This document shows positions 18,388-27,276 of a stretch of DNA of 64,000 nt, piece by piece. The DNA lies in NCBI RefSeq assembly GCF_026167665.1, contig NZ_CP098740.1, positions 1,674,001 through 1,738,000 of the forward strand, written 5' to 3'. Each line of letters starts with the position of its first letter. Position 1 is the first letter of the stretch. Source of the DNA: Streptomyces drozdowiczii. GTDB lineage: Bacteria; Actinomycetota; Actinomycetes; Streptomycetales; Streptomycetaceae. Both the position numbers and the translations under genes were made by a program. The notes beneath the pieces were generated by a model. The model made no database searches and was not told the origin of the DNA. It worked only from the letters and a program-made list of their open reading frames with translations.

Positions 18388-20237
18388 TCACCAACGGACC
18401 CTCCCGCGAAGACTGGTGAGCAGAAACGCGCAGGTCAGGGCCGACAGGGACAGTGCCATGGCCGCGCCCACGGGATGCGCCACGATCCGCGCGCCGGCCA
18501 AGATCCACCGGTCCGCCTCCGCCGGCCACCGGAGCCAGGCCAGGTCCCGAAGCCGACTCGGAAGCCCAGCCATCGAACGTGTGGCCGCCGCCTTCGGCAG
18601 GTGCTCGACGAGCGGCACCATCACCACGGGTACGGCGAGCACGGCGGCGATGCCCGCGGCCGTCACGCGGAAGATGCCGGCGGCCAGCAGCCCGGCCCAT
18701 GCGCAACCGACGGTCAGGGCGGACCAGCTCACCGCCGGCGACACCACATTCGAGGGGACGTCGAGCAGGCTGCCGCCGTACACGACGCGCAGGGTCGCAG
18801 CCGAGCCGAGCACGACGAGCAGCGCCAGCACGAGGGCGACTCCCCGGACACCGCCAGCTTGGCGAGGAGCAGCCCGAGTCTGCGGGGCACGCTCCCCCGC
18901 CCTGCCGCGAGTGCCGGGTAGCGGAACTCGTCGCCGAAGGAGAGCGCCCCGATGAGCCCGGCCCCGAGTGCGGCGGGCGGAAGCGGCAGCAGCGAGGGCC
19001 AGGCGGCGATGACATGGACCAGAGGGGTACGGCTGTCGCGGGCGAGCAGTACGGACAGACCCACGGAAGCGACCAGAACGACGGCCAGGATCACGGTCGT
19101 CGTCCGGACACCGAAGAGGCGGCGCAGTTCGTACCGCACCGGCCGCAACGGACCCCGCGCCGGGCGCCGTCTGATGGGCGGCGGAAGCGCGCCCCGCGAG
19201 GCGCGCGACGGGGCGGCGGAAGCGCCCCCGCCGACTCCCCGCGATGACGCTGCACGGGGGCGGGCCCCGGCCGACCGCACCGGCGGGGCACCCTCGTTCT
19301 GGGCCACGAGTACGGCGCCGGCGTCGCGGCGGCCGGCCGGGGCGGCGGTCGTGCCCACCGGGCGCATGTCACCCACCTCGTCGGCGAGCTGGTGAACGGG
19401 AAGCCCGTGCCGGAAAGCGGCATCGCCCACTTCGGCGCAGCTGCTGCCGTACACCGAGAGCCGGTTGCCGGCCGCCTCGGCGACGACCTCTACTGAGCGT
19501 CGGGCGACACGGGCTTCCCGGCTGACGATCGCGGCGAGGCGGGCGGCCTGCGGGGAGCGGACCGCCACGCGGGGTCGCAGGCGGGTACGGGAGAAGGCCG
19601 CCCCGTCCTGGTCGGCGACCACACGCCCGCCGTCGAGGGTGACCACATGGCCTGCCGAGCGTGCGGCCTCCTTGGGGTCCCTGGTCGCGAACAGCACGGT
19701 CCCGCCCCGCTCGGCGTGGGAGCGCAGCATCCCGTGCAGCCAGTCGGCCTCCTTCGGCGCCAGCCCCTCCGCCGGATCGTCCAGAAGGAGCGTGTGCGGG
19801 TCCCCGAGCAACGCGCAGGCGAGCGCCAGCCGGCGATCCATGCCGAGGGAGAGCGTGGCGATGCGCTGATCCCTCAGACCGGCGAGGCCCACCGCTTCGA
19901 GCAGTTCGTCGGCCCGGGAGACGGGTACGCCCGCCGCGGCGCAGAGCATGCGAAGCTGCCCTCGGACGGTGCGCGCGGGGTGCCCGGTCACGTCACCGAG
20001 CACCACTCCCACCTCACCGGCCGGATTCGGGACGCGATGCAGCGGCCTGCCCCGGAAGTAGGTGATCCCACGCCCCGGCTCCAGTTCGAGCATCAACCGA
20101 AGCGCCGCGGTCTTGCCGGAGCCCGGCGCACCCAGCAGTGCGGTGACGCATCCCGGCTCCGCGTCGAAGGTGAGGTCGTCCACGGCGAGGGCTTGTCCAC
20201 GGGAGGGGGTGCTGGTGAGTCCGACGGCCTGGAGCAT
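18388..20237 (-). CDS. ABC transporter: fused ATP-binding and permease domains, apparent frameshift
   Basis: This is a single polypeptide of about 616 residues after repair. The N-terminal ~215 residues are an ABC ATPase with LLGAPGSGKTAALRLML (Walker A), LSLGMDRRLALACALLGDP (degenerate signature) and HTLLLDDPAEGL (Walker B in which the usual E is D). A Pro/Arg/Ala-rich linker (~residues 290-370) joins a C-terminal membrane domain of about six helices resembling ABC-2 permeases. The frame breaks after LLLAKLAVSG at the C run 18842-18845; one base restores VALVLALLVVLGSAA. The substrate is unknown. It lies between whiH and the Nudix gene, all leftward. Confidence 0.8.
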
Positions 20238-20352
20238 CGCTTCTCTCGCAGGAAAGTGGGACGGCGGAGACGGAGCCGCCCGGCGGCGAGTGAGTACCGC
20301 AGCACGATAACCTGACATATCGGACTTTTTGCGCAAGGTGGGGTTCGCGGCG

Positions 20353-20380
20353 CCGCCCGTCCTGGGCCCAGGACGGGCGG
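20353..20380 (-). terminator. 28-bp perfect palindrome after the Nudix gene
   Basis: CCGCCCGTCCTGGG (20353-20366) is followed immediately by its exact inverse (20367-20380), starting 3 bp beyond the Nudix-gene stop. The position fits a terminator for that leftward gene. Confidence 0.7.
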
Positions 20381-20383
20381 AAC

Positions 20384-21157
20384 CTAGACCTCGGGCCTCA
20401 ACATCGGCGGGTTGAGCACCGTCGCCGTGCCCGACCGGAACAGCTGGGCCGGGCGGCCCCCCTGCCGGGTGGTCGTCCCTCCGGTGGGCACCAGAAAGCC
20501 CGGCGTGCCCGTCACCTTGCGGTGGAAGTTCCTCGGATCCAGCACCACGCCCCACACCGCCTCGTACACCCGGCGCAGCTCTCCGACGGTGAAGGCGGGC
20601 GGGCAGAAGGCGGTGGCCAGCGAGGAGTACTCGATCTTGGACCGGGCCCGCTCGACCCCGTCGGCGAGGATCTTCGCGTGATCGAAGGCCAAGGGCGCCC
20701 GGTGCTCGCCGTCCGGGGCGTAGCCGCCCTCGGGGAGCAGGTCCTCGACGGGCGCCCAACGCGCACTGTTCGCGTCGCCGCCCGCCCTGGGAGCGGGCAG
20801 ATCGGGGGCCAGCGCGAGATGGGCGACGCTGACCACCCTCATCCTCGGGTCCCGGGCGGGGTCCCCGTAGGTGGCGAGCTGTTCCAGGTGGGCGCCGTTG
20901 CCGACGGCAGGGGCGGCCGGATCCTGCGCGCACAGGCCGGTCTCCTCGACAAGCTCACGCGCCGCTGCGGCGCCGAGGTCCTCGTCGGCCCTCACGAAAC
21001 CGCCCGGCAGGGCCCACCTGCCCTGGAACGGGGTCTCGCCCCTGCGTACCACCAGGGCACAGAGGGCGTGCCGACGCACCGTCAGCACCACCAGGTCGAC
21101 GGTGACGGCGAACGGCGGAAAGGTCGACGGGTCGTAGGGCGGCATGCCCGTGATCAT
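20384..21157 (-). CDS. Nudix hydrolase with C-terminal winged helix (NrtR-like)
   Basis: This is a 257-residue protein. Residues ~20-165 are a Nudix domain with a complete catalytic box, GFVRADEDLGAAAAREL followed by VEETGL, so hydrolysis of a nucleoside diphosphate derivative is possible. Residues ~175-240 (STLATAF-like SSLATAFCPPAFTVGELRRV, DPRNFHRKVTGTPGFLVPTG) match the winged-helix DNA-binding part of NrtR, which senses NAD-pathway metabolites such as ADP-ribose. It may therefore be a regulator, an enzyme or both. The ATG at 21155-21157 is chosen because AGGAAG lies 6 bp upstream. No NAD biosynthesis gene is adjacent. Confidence 0.82.
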   Translation of the reverse strand: MITGMPPYDPSTFPPFAVTVDLVVLTVRRHALCALVVRRGETPFQGRWALPGGFVRADEDLGAAAARELVEETGLCAQDPAAPAVGNGAHLEQLATYGDPARDPRMRVVSVAHLALAPDLPAPRAGGDANSARWAPVEDLLPEGGYAPDGEHRAPLAFDHAKILADGVERARSKIEYSSLATAFCPPAFTVGELRRVYEAVWGVVLDPRNFHRKVTGTPGFLVPTGGTTTRQGGRPAQLFRSGTATVLNPPMLRPEV

Positions 21158-21271
21158 AGTCGTCTTCCTGACGATAAACACTCCCTTCCCGATGACTCTT
21201 CAGCGGCCTCCGGAGCCCGTTCCCCTTGGCCCGACAGAACGCGGGCCCCCCCGTGTCGACGCGAGGCGTAC

Positions 21272-21298
21272 GTGCGGCGCCGGGCTCCGGCGCCGCAC
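21272..21298 (-). terminator. terminator hairpin after DUF4192 gene
   Basis: GTGCGGCGCCGG (21272-21283) pairs perfectly with CCGGCGCCGCAC (21287-21298) around a three-base loop, 5 bp beyond the DUF4192 stop on the minus strand. Confidence 0.7.
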
Positions 21299-21303
21299 TG
21301 GTC

Positions 21304-22608
21304 TCAGCGGCCGGTCCTGGTCCCGCGACGCCCTTGCACCCCGGGCCGGGCGGACCGCCGCCTGTCCGCGGCGCCGGAGCCGGGCCGAGTGGAGCCGGTA
21401 CGCGTCCTGGTACGCCCGGCCGGCCTCACCCGTGTGGGACGGGCCCCCGCGACCCGTTCCGCACGCCGGTCGTGCCGGTCTGCCCGCTTGCCGCGCTCGC
21501 CGCGCAGGCAGCGCCGCAAGGTCTCCGGGTCGAGCCCCTGATTGCACGCCTCGTGCAGCAGTTGCGCGAAGGTGTAATGCGGATCGAAGCGCAGGGCGAG
21601 CCCCAGCGCCACGCGCGCAGCCGGTTCGTCGCCGGTCGACCAGGAGACCCAGCCCGCCAGGGTGAGAGGGGCTGCGGCGTGTTCTTCGTACGGGGCGACA
21701 CAGCGGCGGGCCAGCGCTCGCCAGAGCCTCAGCGCGGCGTGCGCCTTCGGGCCTTCCATCCACTCCGCCGCCCGGTCGCGGGTCTCCCTGTCCTGGAGAC
21801 CCAGGATCATCGACGCGGCCTCCTCGTCGCTGATCAGCCTGTCGTCGTTGATGTCTGCGAGGGATGGCGCCGTTGCGGGCGCCTTCCCGAGGCGGTCGAT
21901 CAGACGGCCGGCGAGCTTCAGCGTGGCACCGCCCACCTCCTGGCGGCGTTCCCGGTCGAGCAGCAGGGGCACCATCGCGCTGCCCGCCGCGTCCAGGGCG
22001 CGCAGTTGGGCGGCGCCCGAGGTGCGGGTGAGCGGCGTGAGCCTCGCCTCCATCTCGCGCAGCGAACCCCGTACCTGAATGCCGGCATAGGTGGCTGCCG
22101 CCGCCATCACCGAGGTGCCGGGCATGGCCAGCGGGTTGCCTTCCGCCGGGCAGCAGCGGGCGTCGGGGCAGACATAGGACCAGAAGCGGTTGCCCGAGAT
22201 GCACAGCACTTCGAGTACGGGCACGTCCAGCGCTCCGCACGCCGTACGCAGTCGCTGGGCGAACGGCCGCAGGCGCTCCATGGTCTGATTGCCCGTCTCG
22301 CCGTCCACCGGGTCCTGACAGAGGAAGGCGACGATGGCGTCGGGCCGGGCGTCGCGCCGCTCGCTTCCCTTGATCAGGCACTCGGCGAGCTGGTCGGCGA
22401 CCGTCGGCCATTCCAGCGAGGACTGCGGGATGGCGAGCCTGAGCCGGGCTCCGAACCGGCCCCGGCCACCGTGCAGGGTGACCATGACCACGCTGTCGCT
22501 CGGGTGGAAACCCATGAGATAGGGGAGAGCGTCGGCCAGCTCGGCCGGGCCTCGCAGGGTGATCTGCTGTTCCTCGGACGGACCGGTTGATTCGGGGTGC
22601 TTGTTCAT
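21304..22608 (-). CDS. DUF4192 domain-containing protein
   Basis: This is a 434-residue protein with the actinobacterial DUF4192 signature (ITLRGPAELADALPYLMGF, HPSDSVVMVTLHG) at its N-terminus. A central region is rich in conserved aromatic and cysteine residues (GNRFWSYVCPDARCCPAEG), perhaps a metal site. The Arg/Gly-rich C-terminal ~60 residues look disordered and basic. There is no signal peptide or membrane helix. It is transcribed divergently from recQ across a 110-bp gap containing a 33-bp palindrome with two DnaA boxes, suggesting joint control and a possible DNA-related role. The biochemical function is unknown. Confidence 0.85.
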   Translation of the reverse strand: MNKHPESTGPSEEQQITLRGPAELADALPYLMGFHPSDSVVMVTLHGGRGRFGARLRLAIPQSSLEWPTVADQLAECLIKGSERRDARPDAIVAFLCQDPVDGETGNQTMERLRPFAQRLRTACGALDVPVLEVLCISGNRFWSYVCPDARCCPAEGNPLAMPGTSVMAAAATYAGIQVRGSLREMEARLTPLTRTSGAAQLRALDAAGSAMVPLLLDRERRQEVGGATLKLAGRLIDRLGKAPATAPSLADINDDRLISDEEAASMILGLQDRETRDRAAEWMEGPKAHAALRLWRALARRCVAPYEEHAAAPLTLAGWVSWSTGDEPAARVALGLALRFDPHYTFAQLLHEACNQGLDPETLRRCLRGERGKRADRHDRRAERVAGARPTRVRPAGRTRTRTGSTRPGSGAADRRRSARPGVQGRRGTRTGR

Positions 22609-22641
22609 GGCCAGACCGTCTCGCGAACCACGGATCTTCGC

Positions 22642-22674
22642 TACCCCCTGTGGATAACTTATCCACAGGGGGTA
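22642..22674. promoter_or_regulatory. 33-bp perfect palindrome containing two inverted DnaA boxes
   Basis: TACCCCCTGTGGATAA (22642-22657) is mirrored exactly at 22659-22674 around a single C. Each arm carries a perfect consensus DnaA box, TTATCCACA, in opposite orientations (22649-22657 and 22659-22667). It lies 33 bp from the DUF4192 start and 44 bp from the recQ start, so it is placed to control both. Confidence 0.75.
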
Positions 22675-22718
22675 ATCGACTGTTCGCGGTTGTCGGATCC
22701 ATCGGGTTGCATGGGGGT

Positions 22719-24890
22719 ATGACCAACGCAGACCGCGCAGCGCTCAGGGCTTCGGCCGATTCCGTACTGGCCCGACTCGTCGGAGACGCCTCCGGCACCG
22801 CGCGGCTGCGTGAGGACCAGTGGCGGGCCATCGAGGCGCTTGTCGCGGACAGGCGTCGGGCACTGGTCGTCCAGCGCACGGGCTGGGGGAAGTCCGCGGT
22901 GTACTTCGTCGCCACTTCCCTTCTGCGCGCCCGGGGCGCCGGGCCGACGGTCATCGTCTCGCCGCTGCTGGCGCTGATGCGCAACCAGGTCGCGGCGGCG
23001 GCCCGTGCCGGCATAAGCGCGCGCACGATCAATTCGTCCAACACGGAGGAGTGGGACACCGTGCGGGCCGAGGTGGCCGCCGGTGAGGTCGACATCCTGC
23101 TGGTCAGCCCCGAGCGCCTCAACAATCCTGATTTCCGCGACCAGGTTCTGCCCCGGCTCGCCGCGACCACCGGTCTGCTCGTCGTGGACGAGGCGCACTG
23201 CATCTCCGACTGGGGCCACGACTTCCGGCCCGACTACCGCCGGCTGCGGACGATGCTCGCCGACCTCCCCGCCGGTGTCCCGGTGCTTGCCACCACCGCC
23301 ACGGCGAACGCCCGGGTCACCGCCGACGTGGCGGAGCAGCTGGGTACCGGCGCCGGAGCGGACGCACTCGTACTGAGAGGGTCCCTCGACCGCGAGAGCC
23401 TGAGTCTCGGCGTGCTGCGCCTGCCCGACGCGGCCCACCGCCTGGCCTGGCTCGGAGACCATCTCAAGGAGCTTCCGGGCTCGGGAATCATCTACACGCT
23501 GACGGTCGCGGCGGCCGAGGAGATCACCGCGTATCTCCGCCAGTGCGGGCACACCGTCGCCTCCTACACCGGCCGCACCGAGAACGCGGAAAGGCAGCAG
23601 GCGGAGGATGATCTGCTGGCCAACCGCCTCAAGGCGCTGGTGGCGACCTCCGCGCTCGGCATGGGCTTCGACAAGCCCGACCTCGGCTTCGTCGTGCACC
23701 TCGGGTCGCCGTCCTCCCCCATCGCCTACTACCAGCAGGTGGGCCGCGCCGGACGCGGTGTCGAACACGCCGAGGTGCTGCTCCTGCCGGGCAGGGAGGA
23801 CGAAGCGATCTGGCAGTACTTCGCGTCGGTCGGCTTTCCGCCGGAGGAGCAGGTCCGGCGCACCCTCGACGCACTCGACCAGGCCGGGCGGCCGCTCTCG
23901 CTGCCCGCCCTGGAGCCGCTGGTCGACCTGCGTCGCGCACGGCTGGAAAGCATGCTCAAGGTCCTCGACGTCGACGGAGCGGTCAGGCGGGTGAAGGGCG
24001 GATGGACCTCGACGGGAGAGCCCTGGGTCTACGACGCCGAACGCTATGCGTGGGTGGCCCGTCAGCGCGCCGCCGAGCAGCAGGCGATGCGCGACTACGC
24101 CACGACCGACGGCTGCCGCATGGAGTTCCTGCGCCGTCAGCTCGACGACGAGGCGGCGACCGCGTGCGGGCGTTGCGACAACTGTGCCGGCGCCCGGTTC
24201 GGCGCGGGGGTCTCCGACACCGCTCTGGACACTGCCAAGGGTGAGCTGCGCAGGGCCGGTGTGGAGGTGGAGCCCCGCAAGATGTGGCCGACCGGGCTCG
24301 CGTCGGTGGGCGTCGACCTCAAGGGCAGGATCCCGGCCACCGAGCTCGCCGGCACCGGCCGGGCGCTGGGCAGGCTCACCGACATCGGGTGGGGCAACAG
24401 ACTGCGCCCGATACTGGCGGCTCAGGCACCCGACGCTCCGGTGCCGGGTGACGTGGCCGAGGCCGTGGTGACCGTGCTGGCCGACTGGGCCAGGGGGCCC
24501 GGCGGCTGGGCTCCCGGGGCCGTCGACGCCGTTCCCCGCCCGGTCGGGGTCGTCACCATGGCTTCGGACCGCAAGCCCCGGCTCATCGAATCGCTCGGCA
24601 GGCACATCGCGGAAGTGGGACGGATGCCCCTGCTGGGGGGCGTGACCCTGGCTCCGGACGCCGACGCCGTCCGGATATCGCAGACCAACAGTGCGCAGCG
24701 GGTCCGTGCCCTGCACGAGAGGCTGGTCGTCGCGCCCGAACTCGCGGATGCCCTGGCGTCCGTGGACGGACCCATACTGCTCGTGGACGATCTGTCGGAC
24801 ACCGGCTGGACGCTCGCCGTGGCAGCCCGCCTGCTGCGTCGGGCCGGAGCGGAAGCGGTGTTTCCGCTGGTCCTCGCCGTTCAGGCGTGA
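22719..24890 (+). CDS. recQ: RecQ-family DNA helicase with C-terminal phosphoribosyltransferase-like domain
   Basis: This is a 723-residue protein. Superfamily 2 helicase motifs are present: RTGWGKSAVYF (Walker A variant), VDEAHCISDWGHDFRPDYR (DEAH and aromatic-rich loop), ATTATAN (motif III) and TSALGMGFDKPDL/QQVGRAGRG (motifs V/VI). A RecQ zinc site follows (CRMEFLRRQLDDEA, CGRCDNC). Instead of an HRDC domain, the last ~150 residues resemble a type I phosphoribosyltransferase, with a PRPP-loop-like ILLVDDLSDTGWTL at residues ~685-700. It should unwind DNA 3'-5'; the added domain's role is unknown. The ATG is preceded by GGGGG. It is divergent from the DUF4192 gene. Confidence 0.9.
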   Translation: MTNADRAALRASADSVLARLVGDASGTARLREDQWRAIEALVADRRRALVVQRTGWGKSAVYFVATSLLRARGAGPTVIVSPLLALMRNQVAAAARAGISARTINSSNTEEWDTVRAEVAAGEVDILLVSPERLNNPDFRDQVLPRLAATTGLLVVDEAHCISDWGHDFRPDYRRLRTMLADLPAGVPVLATTATANARVTADVAEQLGTGAGADALVLRGSLDRESLSLGVLRLPDAAHRLAWLGDHLKELPGSGIIYTLTVAAAEEITAYLRQCGHTVASYTGRTENAERQQAEDDLLANRLKALVATSALGMGFDKPDLGFVVHLGSPSSPIAYYQQVGRAGRGVEHAEVLLLPGREDEAIWQYFASVGFPPEEQVRRTLDALDQAGRPLSLPALEPLVDLRRARLESMLKVLDVDGAVRRVKGGWTSTGEPWVYDAERYAWVARQRAAEQQAMRDYATTDGCRMEFLRRQLDDEAATACGRCDNCAGARFGAGVSDTALDTAKGELRRAGVEVEPRKMWPTGLASVGVDLKGRIPATELAGTGRALGRLTDIGWGNRLRPILAAQAPDAPVPGDVAEAVVTVLADWARGPGGWAPGAVDAVPRPVGVVTMASDRKPRLIESLGRHIAEVGRMPLLGGVTLAPDADAVRISQTNSAQRVRALHERLVVAPELADALASVDGPILLVDDLSDTGWTLAVAARLLRRAGAEAVFPLVLAVQA

Positions 24891-25117
24891 CAGGAGGCGT
24901 CAGGCGGGGCCGGACTGGGCAGGGATAGCAGGGATATCCGTGTCATTCCGGCTGAATACCGTCAGCCTCGCCAATTGCTCGTTGCCGCCTGCCGATACGC
25001 CAGGAAGAATTGGACTCGCTCCCCGCACGGTCTTTTCGCGGGCCCGAAAGGGCTGTGCCGCGGCGCGCCCTCACCCGACCCTGCCCGCATCGTGGGCGCG
25101 TATGCGAAGGGAGGACC

Positions 25118-25747
25118 GTGACCTTCGGATTCGCTCCGTCCGCAGCCACTTCGATGTCGGCAGCCGCCGACTCCGCCAACCGCCTTGCCAGAATGCTCGA
25201 ACCGGCCGAGTGGGCAGCGGCCGGAATACCCCTGCTGCGCAGCCCGCGAGAGGTGGTGAGCGGTCTGCACGCGAGGCACCGGCCGACGCCGGCCACCGCC
25301 GTGGTCGCCGTCCTGGACCACGAGGAGCGCCTGACGGCGAGCGCCTCGTTCGCCCGCCGCTCGGTAACGGCCGACGGCTGGGAGTTCCGGAACTCACTGC
25401 TGGCTCACCTGCGACGAGTGATCCCGCACGATCTGCGCCGCCGTACGCCCGTCCGCACCGCCGTTCTGCTCTACTGCCGCGAGGGGGACGAGCGTTGGAC
25501 GGAGGAGGACGGAGCGTGGATGTGGGGGCTGCGGGATGCCTGCACTCTGCACGGGCTGCGGTGCGGCGCGTACATCACGCTGACCCGGGGCGGCTGGCAG
25601 GTGCTGGGCGAGGGCAGGGGCGGCCGCCGTCCGAACTCCATGTCGCAGCCCTCGGCCCTCGCCGACACCGCCCTGACTTCCGAGCAGATCCCGTCGCGGA
25701 CCGGCGGCGGAGCGGCGCAGGCACTGCACCGCTCCGCCGCCCGCTGA
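25118..25747 (+). CDS. conserved hypothetical protein near recQ
   Basis: This 209-residue soluble protein is one I cannot assign to a named family. The first ~30 residues are Ala/Ser-rich. A folded core follows with MLEPAEWAAAGIPLLRSPRE, TAVVAVLDHEERLTASASFA and RTAVLLYCREGDERWTEED, then AWMWGLRDACTLHGLRCG and AYITLTRGGWQVLG. The alternating beta-strand pattern around VVAVLDHEERL recalls JAB/RadC-like or DUF-type enzymes, but no catalytic motif is clear. The GTG start at 25118 is set by GGGAGG 5 bp upstream. It lies 227 bp after recQ in the same direction, followed by a strong hairpin. Confidence 0.72.
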   Translation: MTFGFAPSAATSMSAAADSANRLARMLEPAEWAAAGIPLLRSPREVVSGLHARHRPTPATAVVAVLDHEERLTASASFARRSVTADGWEFRNSLLAHLRRVIPHDLRRRTPVRTAVLLYCREGDERWTEEDGAWMWGLRDACTLHGLRCGAYITLTRGGWQVLGEGRGGRRPNSMSQPSALADTALTSEQIPSRTGGGAAQALHRSAAR

Positions 25748-25758
25748 CCGAGGACGCC

Positions 25759-25798
25759 CCGGTGGTCCGGCAGCCCTCGCGGACAGCCGGACCACCGG
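25759..25798. terminator. bidirectional terminator hairpin
   Basis: CCGGTGGTCCGGC (25759-25771) pairs perfectly with GCCGGACCACCGG (25786-25798) around 14 bases, between two convergent genes. Confidence 0.75.
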
Positions 25799-25815
25799 AC
25801 GGCCGGCCCTGATGC

Positions 25816-26432
25816 TCAGACGCCGGCGCCGAGCGCGGCGTTGATCCGCTGCGGGTCGCCGCAGACGATCAGCAGTACGCCGGCGGACTCCCGGGCCTTG
25901 GCCAGCGCCCGCGCGGACGCGTCGTCGGCCGGGCCGTTGACCGCGACGATCACGACGGGCCGGGGCTTGACCCGGTCCGCCGCCGCGGCAGCGGCGAAGA
26001 AGACGTCGTCGCCCGCTTCGTGCTGGGCCCAGTAGGCGGCCTCGCCGAAGGAGAGCTCGTGGGTCGCCCACGGGTGCTGTCCGCCCGTGGTCAGCACCAG
26101 GATGTCGCCGGGTGCGCGACCCGAGTCGAGCAGCAGATCCACCGCCTCGTCGGCGGCGTCGAGCGCCCCGTCGGCCGATGCGGGGATGACCTGGAGCTGC
26201 GGTGCGGAACGATTCTCCGACGGCGCGGCCTGGGGTCCGCCGGAGGTGGAGTGCCGGCGCTGCGCGGGGGCGCAGGCCGCGGGCCGGGCACCGGACGACC
26301 GGGGCGCGGCGTGGCCGCTGAACGCGGACCGGGTACGGGACGAGGGGTCGACGCGGCGCGGCCGTTGGCCGGGGTGGCGCGGGGACCCTGGGCGCTCTCG
26401 TGAATCTGAGGCTCCTCGGGGATGAGAGGCAT
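25816..26432 (-). CDS. hypothetical protein with Pro/Ala-rich N-terminus, apparent frameshift
   Basis: This is a protein of about 205 residues after repair. The N-terminus (MPLIPEEPQIHESAQGP) leads into a Pro/Arg/Ala-rich, presumably disordered segment to residue ~75. A compact alpha/beta domain follows: SAPQLQVIPAS, DAADEAVDLLLDSGRAPGDI, VLTTGGQHPWATHELSFGEA and SAGVLLIVCGDPQRINAALG. The latter resembles C-terminal portions of helicase-like or DUF domains, where GDPQRI recalls motif III of UvrD/Rep-type helicases. The frame breaks at the G run 26232-26235; one base joins ADP-QAAPSENRSAPQ. No clear ribosome site precedes the ATG. Function is unknown. Confidence 0.65.
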
Positions 26433-26450
26433 GGGTGGTTGTCTATCAAA

Positions 26451-26473
26451 CGCCGATACCGCAGGTATCGGCG
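26451..26473 (-). terminator. hairpin between rnhB and hypothetical gene
   Basis: CGCCGATACC (26451-26460) pairs perfectly with GGTATCGGCG (26464-26473) around GCA. It lies 20 bp past the rnhB stop and 19 bp before the next leftward start, so it may be a terminator or an operator. Confidence 0.55.
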
Positions 26474-26492
26474 GGTGGGCACATATACGCGA

Positions 26493-27203
26493 TCAGAAGT
26501 CGAAGCCGAGCTGGCCCCCGCTTTCCAGTGCGGCCGCCTCGGCGGAGAAACGGACCTTCTTCAGGTGCTGCCACCGGGGCAGCGCGTCGAGGTAGGACCA
26601 CGAGAGACGGTGGTGGGCGGTGGGCCCACGCTCCTCGAGTGCGGCCCTGTGCACGGGGGACGGATAGCCGGCGTTGGCCTCGAACGCGAAGTCCGCGTAC
26701 TCGCCGTTCAGCGCCCCGAGTTCGGCCATCATGGCGTCCCGGCGGACCTTCGCGATCACCGATGCCGCGGCCACCGCGACGCAGGACTGGTCCCCCTTGA
26801 TGACGGTGCGGACCTGCCAGGGGCTGCCCAGGTAGTCGTGCTTGCCGTCCAGGATCACCGCGTCGGGGCGGACCGGCAGCGCCTCCAGGGCGCGTACGGC
26901 CGCGAGCCGGAGCGCTGCGGTCATGCCCAGTTCGTCGATCTCCTGGGGAGAGGCGTCACCCAGGCCGTACGCGGTGACCCAGCTCTCCAGCAGCGGAGCG
27001 AGTTCCGCACGGCGCTTGGGGCTGATCAGCTTGGAGTCGGTGAGTCCGGCGGGGGGCCTGCGAAGACCGGTGACCGCGGCGCACACCGTGACAGGTCCCG
27101 CCCACGCTCCGCGTCCGACTTCGTCGACGCCGGCGACGATCTTGGCACCGGTGGTGGCGCGCAGTGAGCGCTCGACGGTGTGCGTGGGTGGTTCGTACGG
27201 CAT
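26493..27203 (-). CDS. rnhB: ribonuclease HII
   Basis: This is a 236-residue type 2 RNase H that cleaves the RNA strand of RNA-DNA hybrids and initiates removal of single ribonucleotides from DNA. The catalytic pair D27-E28 lies in [17 protein letters not shown], and the remaining acidic residues are in [10 protein letters not shown] and in the region [29 protein letters not shown] is a family signature. Length is normal. It is followed at 20 bp by a hairpin, and the DUF4153-type gene ends 74 bp upstream of its start. Confidence 0.95.
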   Translation of the reverse strand: MPYEPPTHTVERSLRATTGAKIVAGVDEVGRGAWAGPVTVCAAVTGLRRPPAGLTDSKLISPKRRAELAPLLESWVTAYGLGDASPQEIDELGMTAALRLAAVRALEALPVRPDAVILDGKHDYLGSPWQVRTVIKGDQSCVAVAAASVIAKVRRDAMMAELGALNGEYADFAFEANAGYPSPVHRAALEERGPTAHHRLSWSYLDALPRWQHLKKVRFSAEAAALESGGQLGFDF

Positions 27204-27276
27204 GGCGTCTGTCAGCGTACGCCGAAGGGGGCGCCAGGAACACCCCGGGGCGCCCCTCCCGGGCTGGAAGCGTCGG

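Noticed and set aside
22642-22674. DnaA boxes as part of a replication origin
   Set aside because: Only two boxes are present, without an AT-rich unwinding region or dnaA/dnaN neighbours. The surrounding genes belong to a region far from oriC in Streptomyces.
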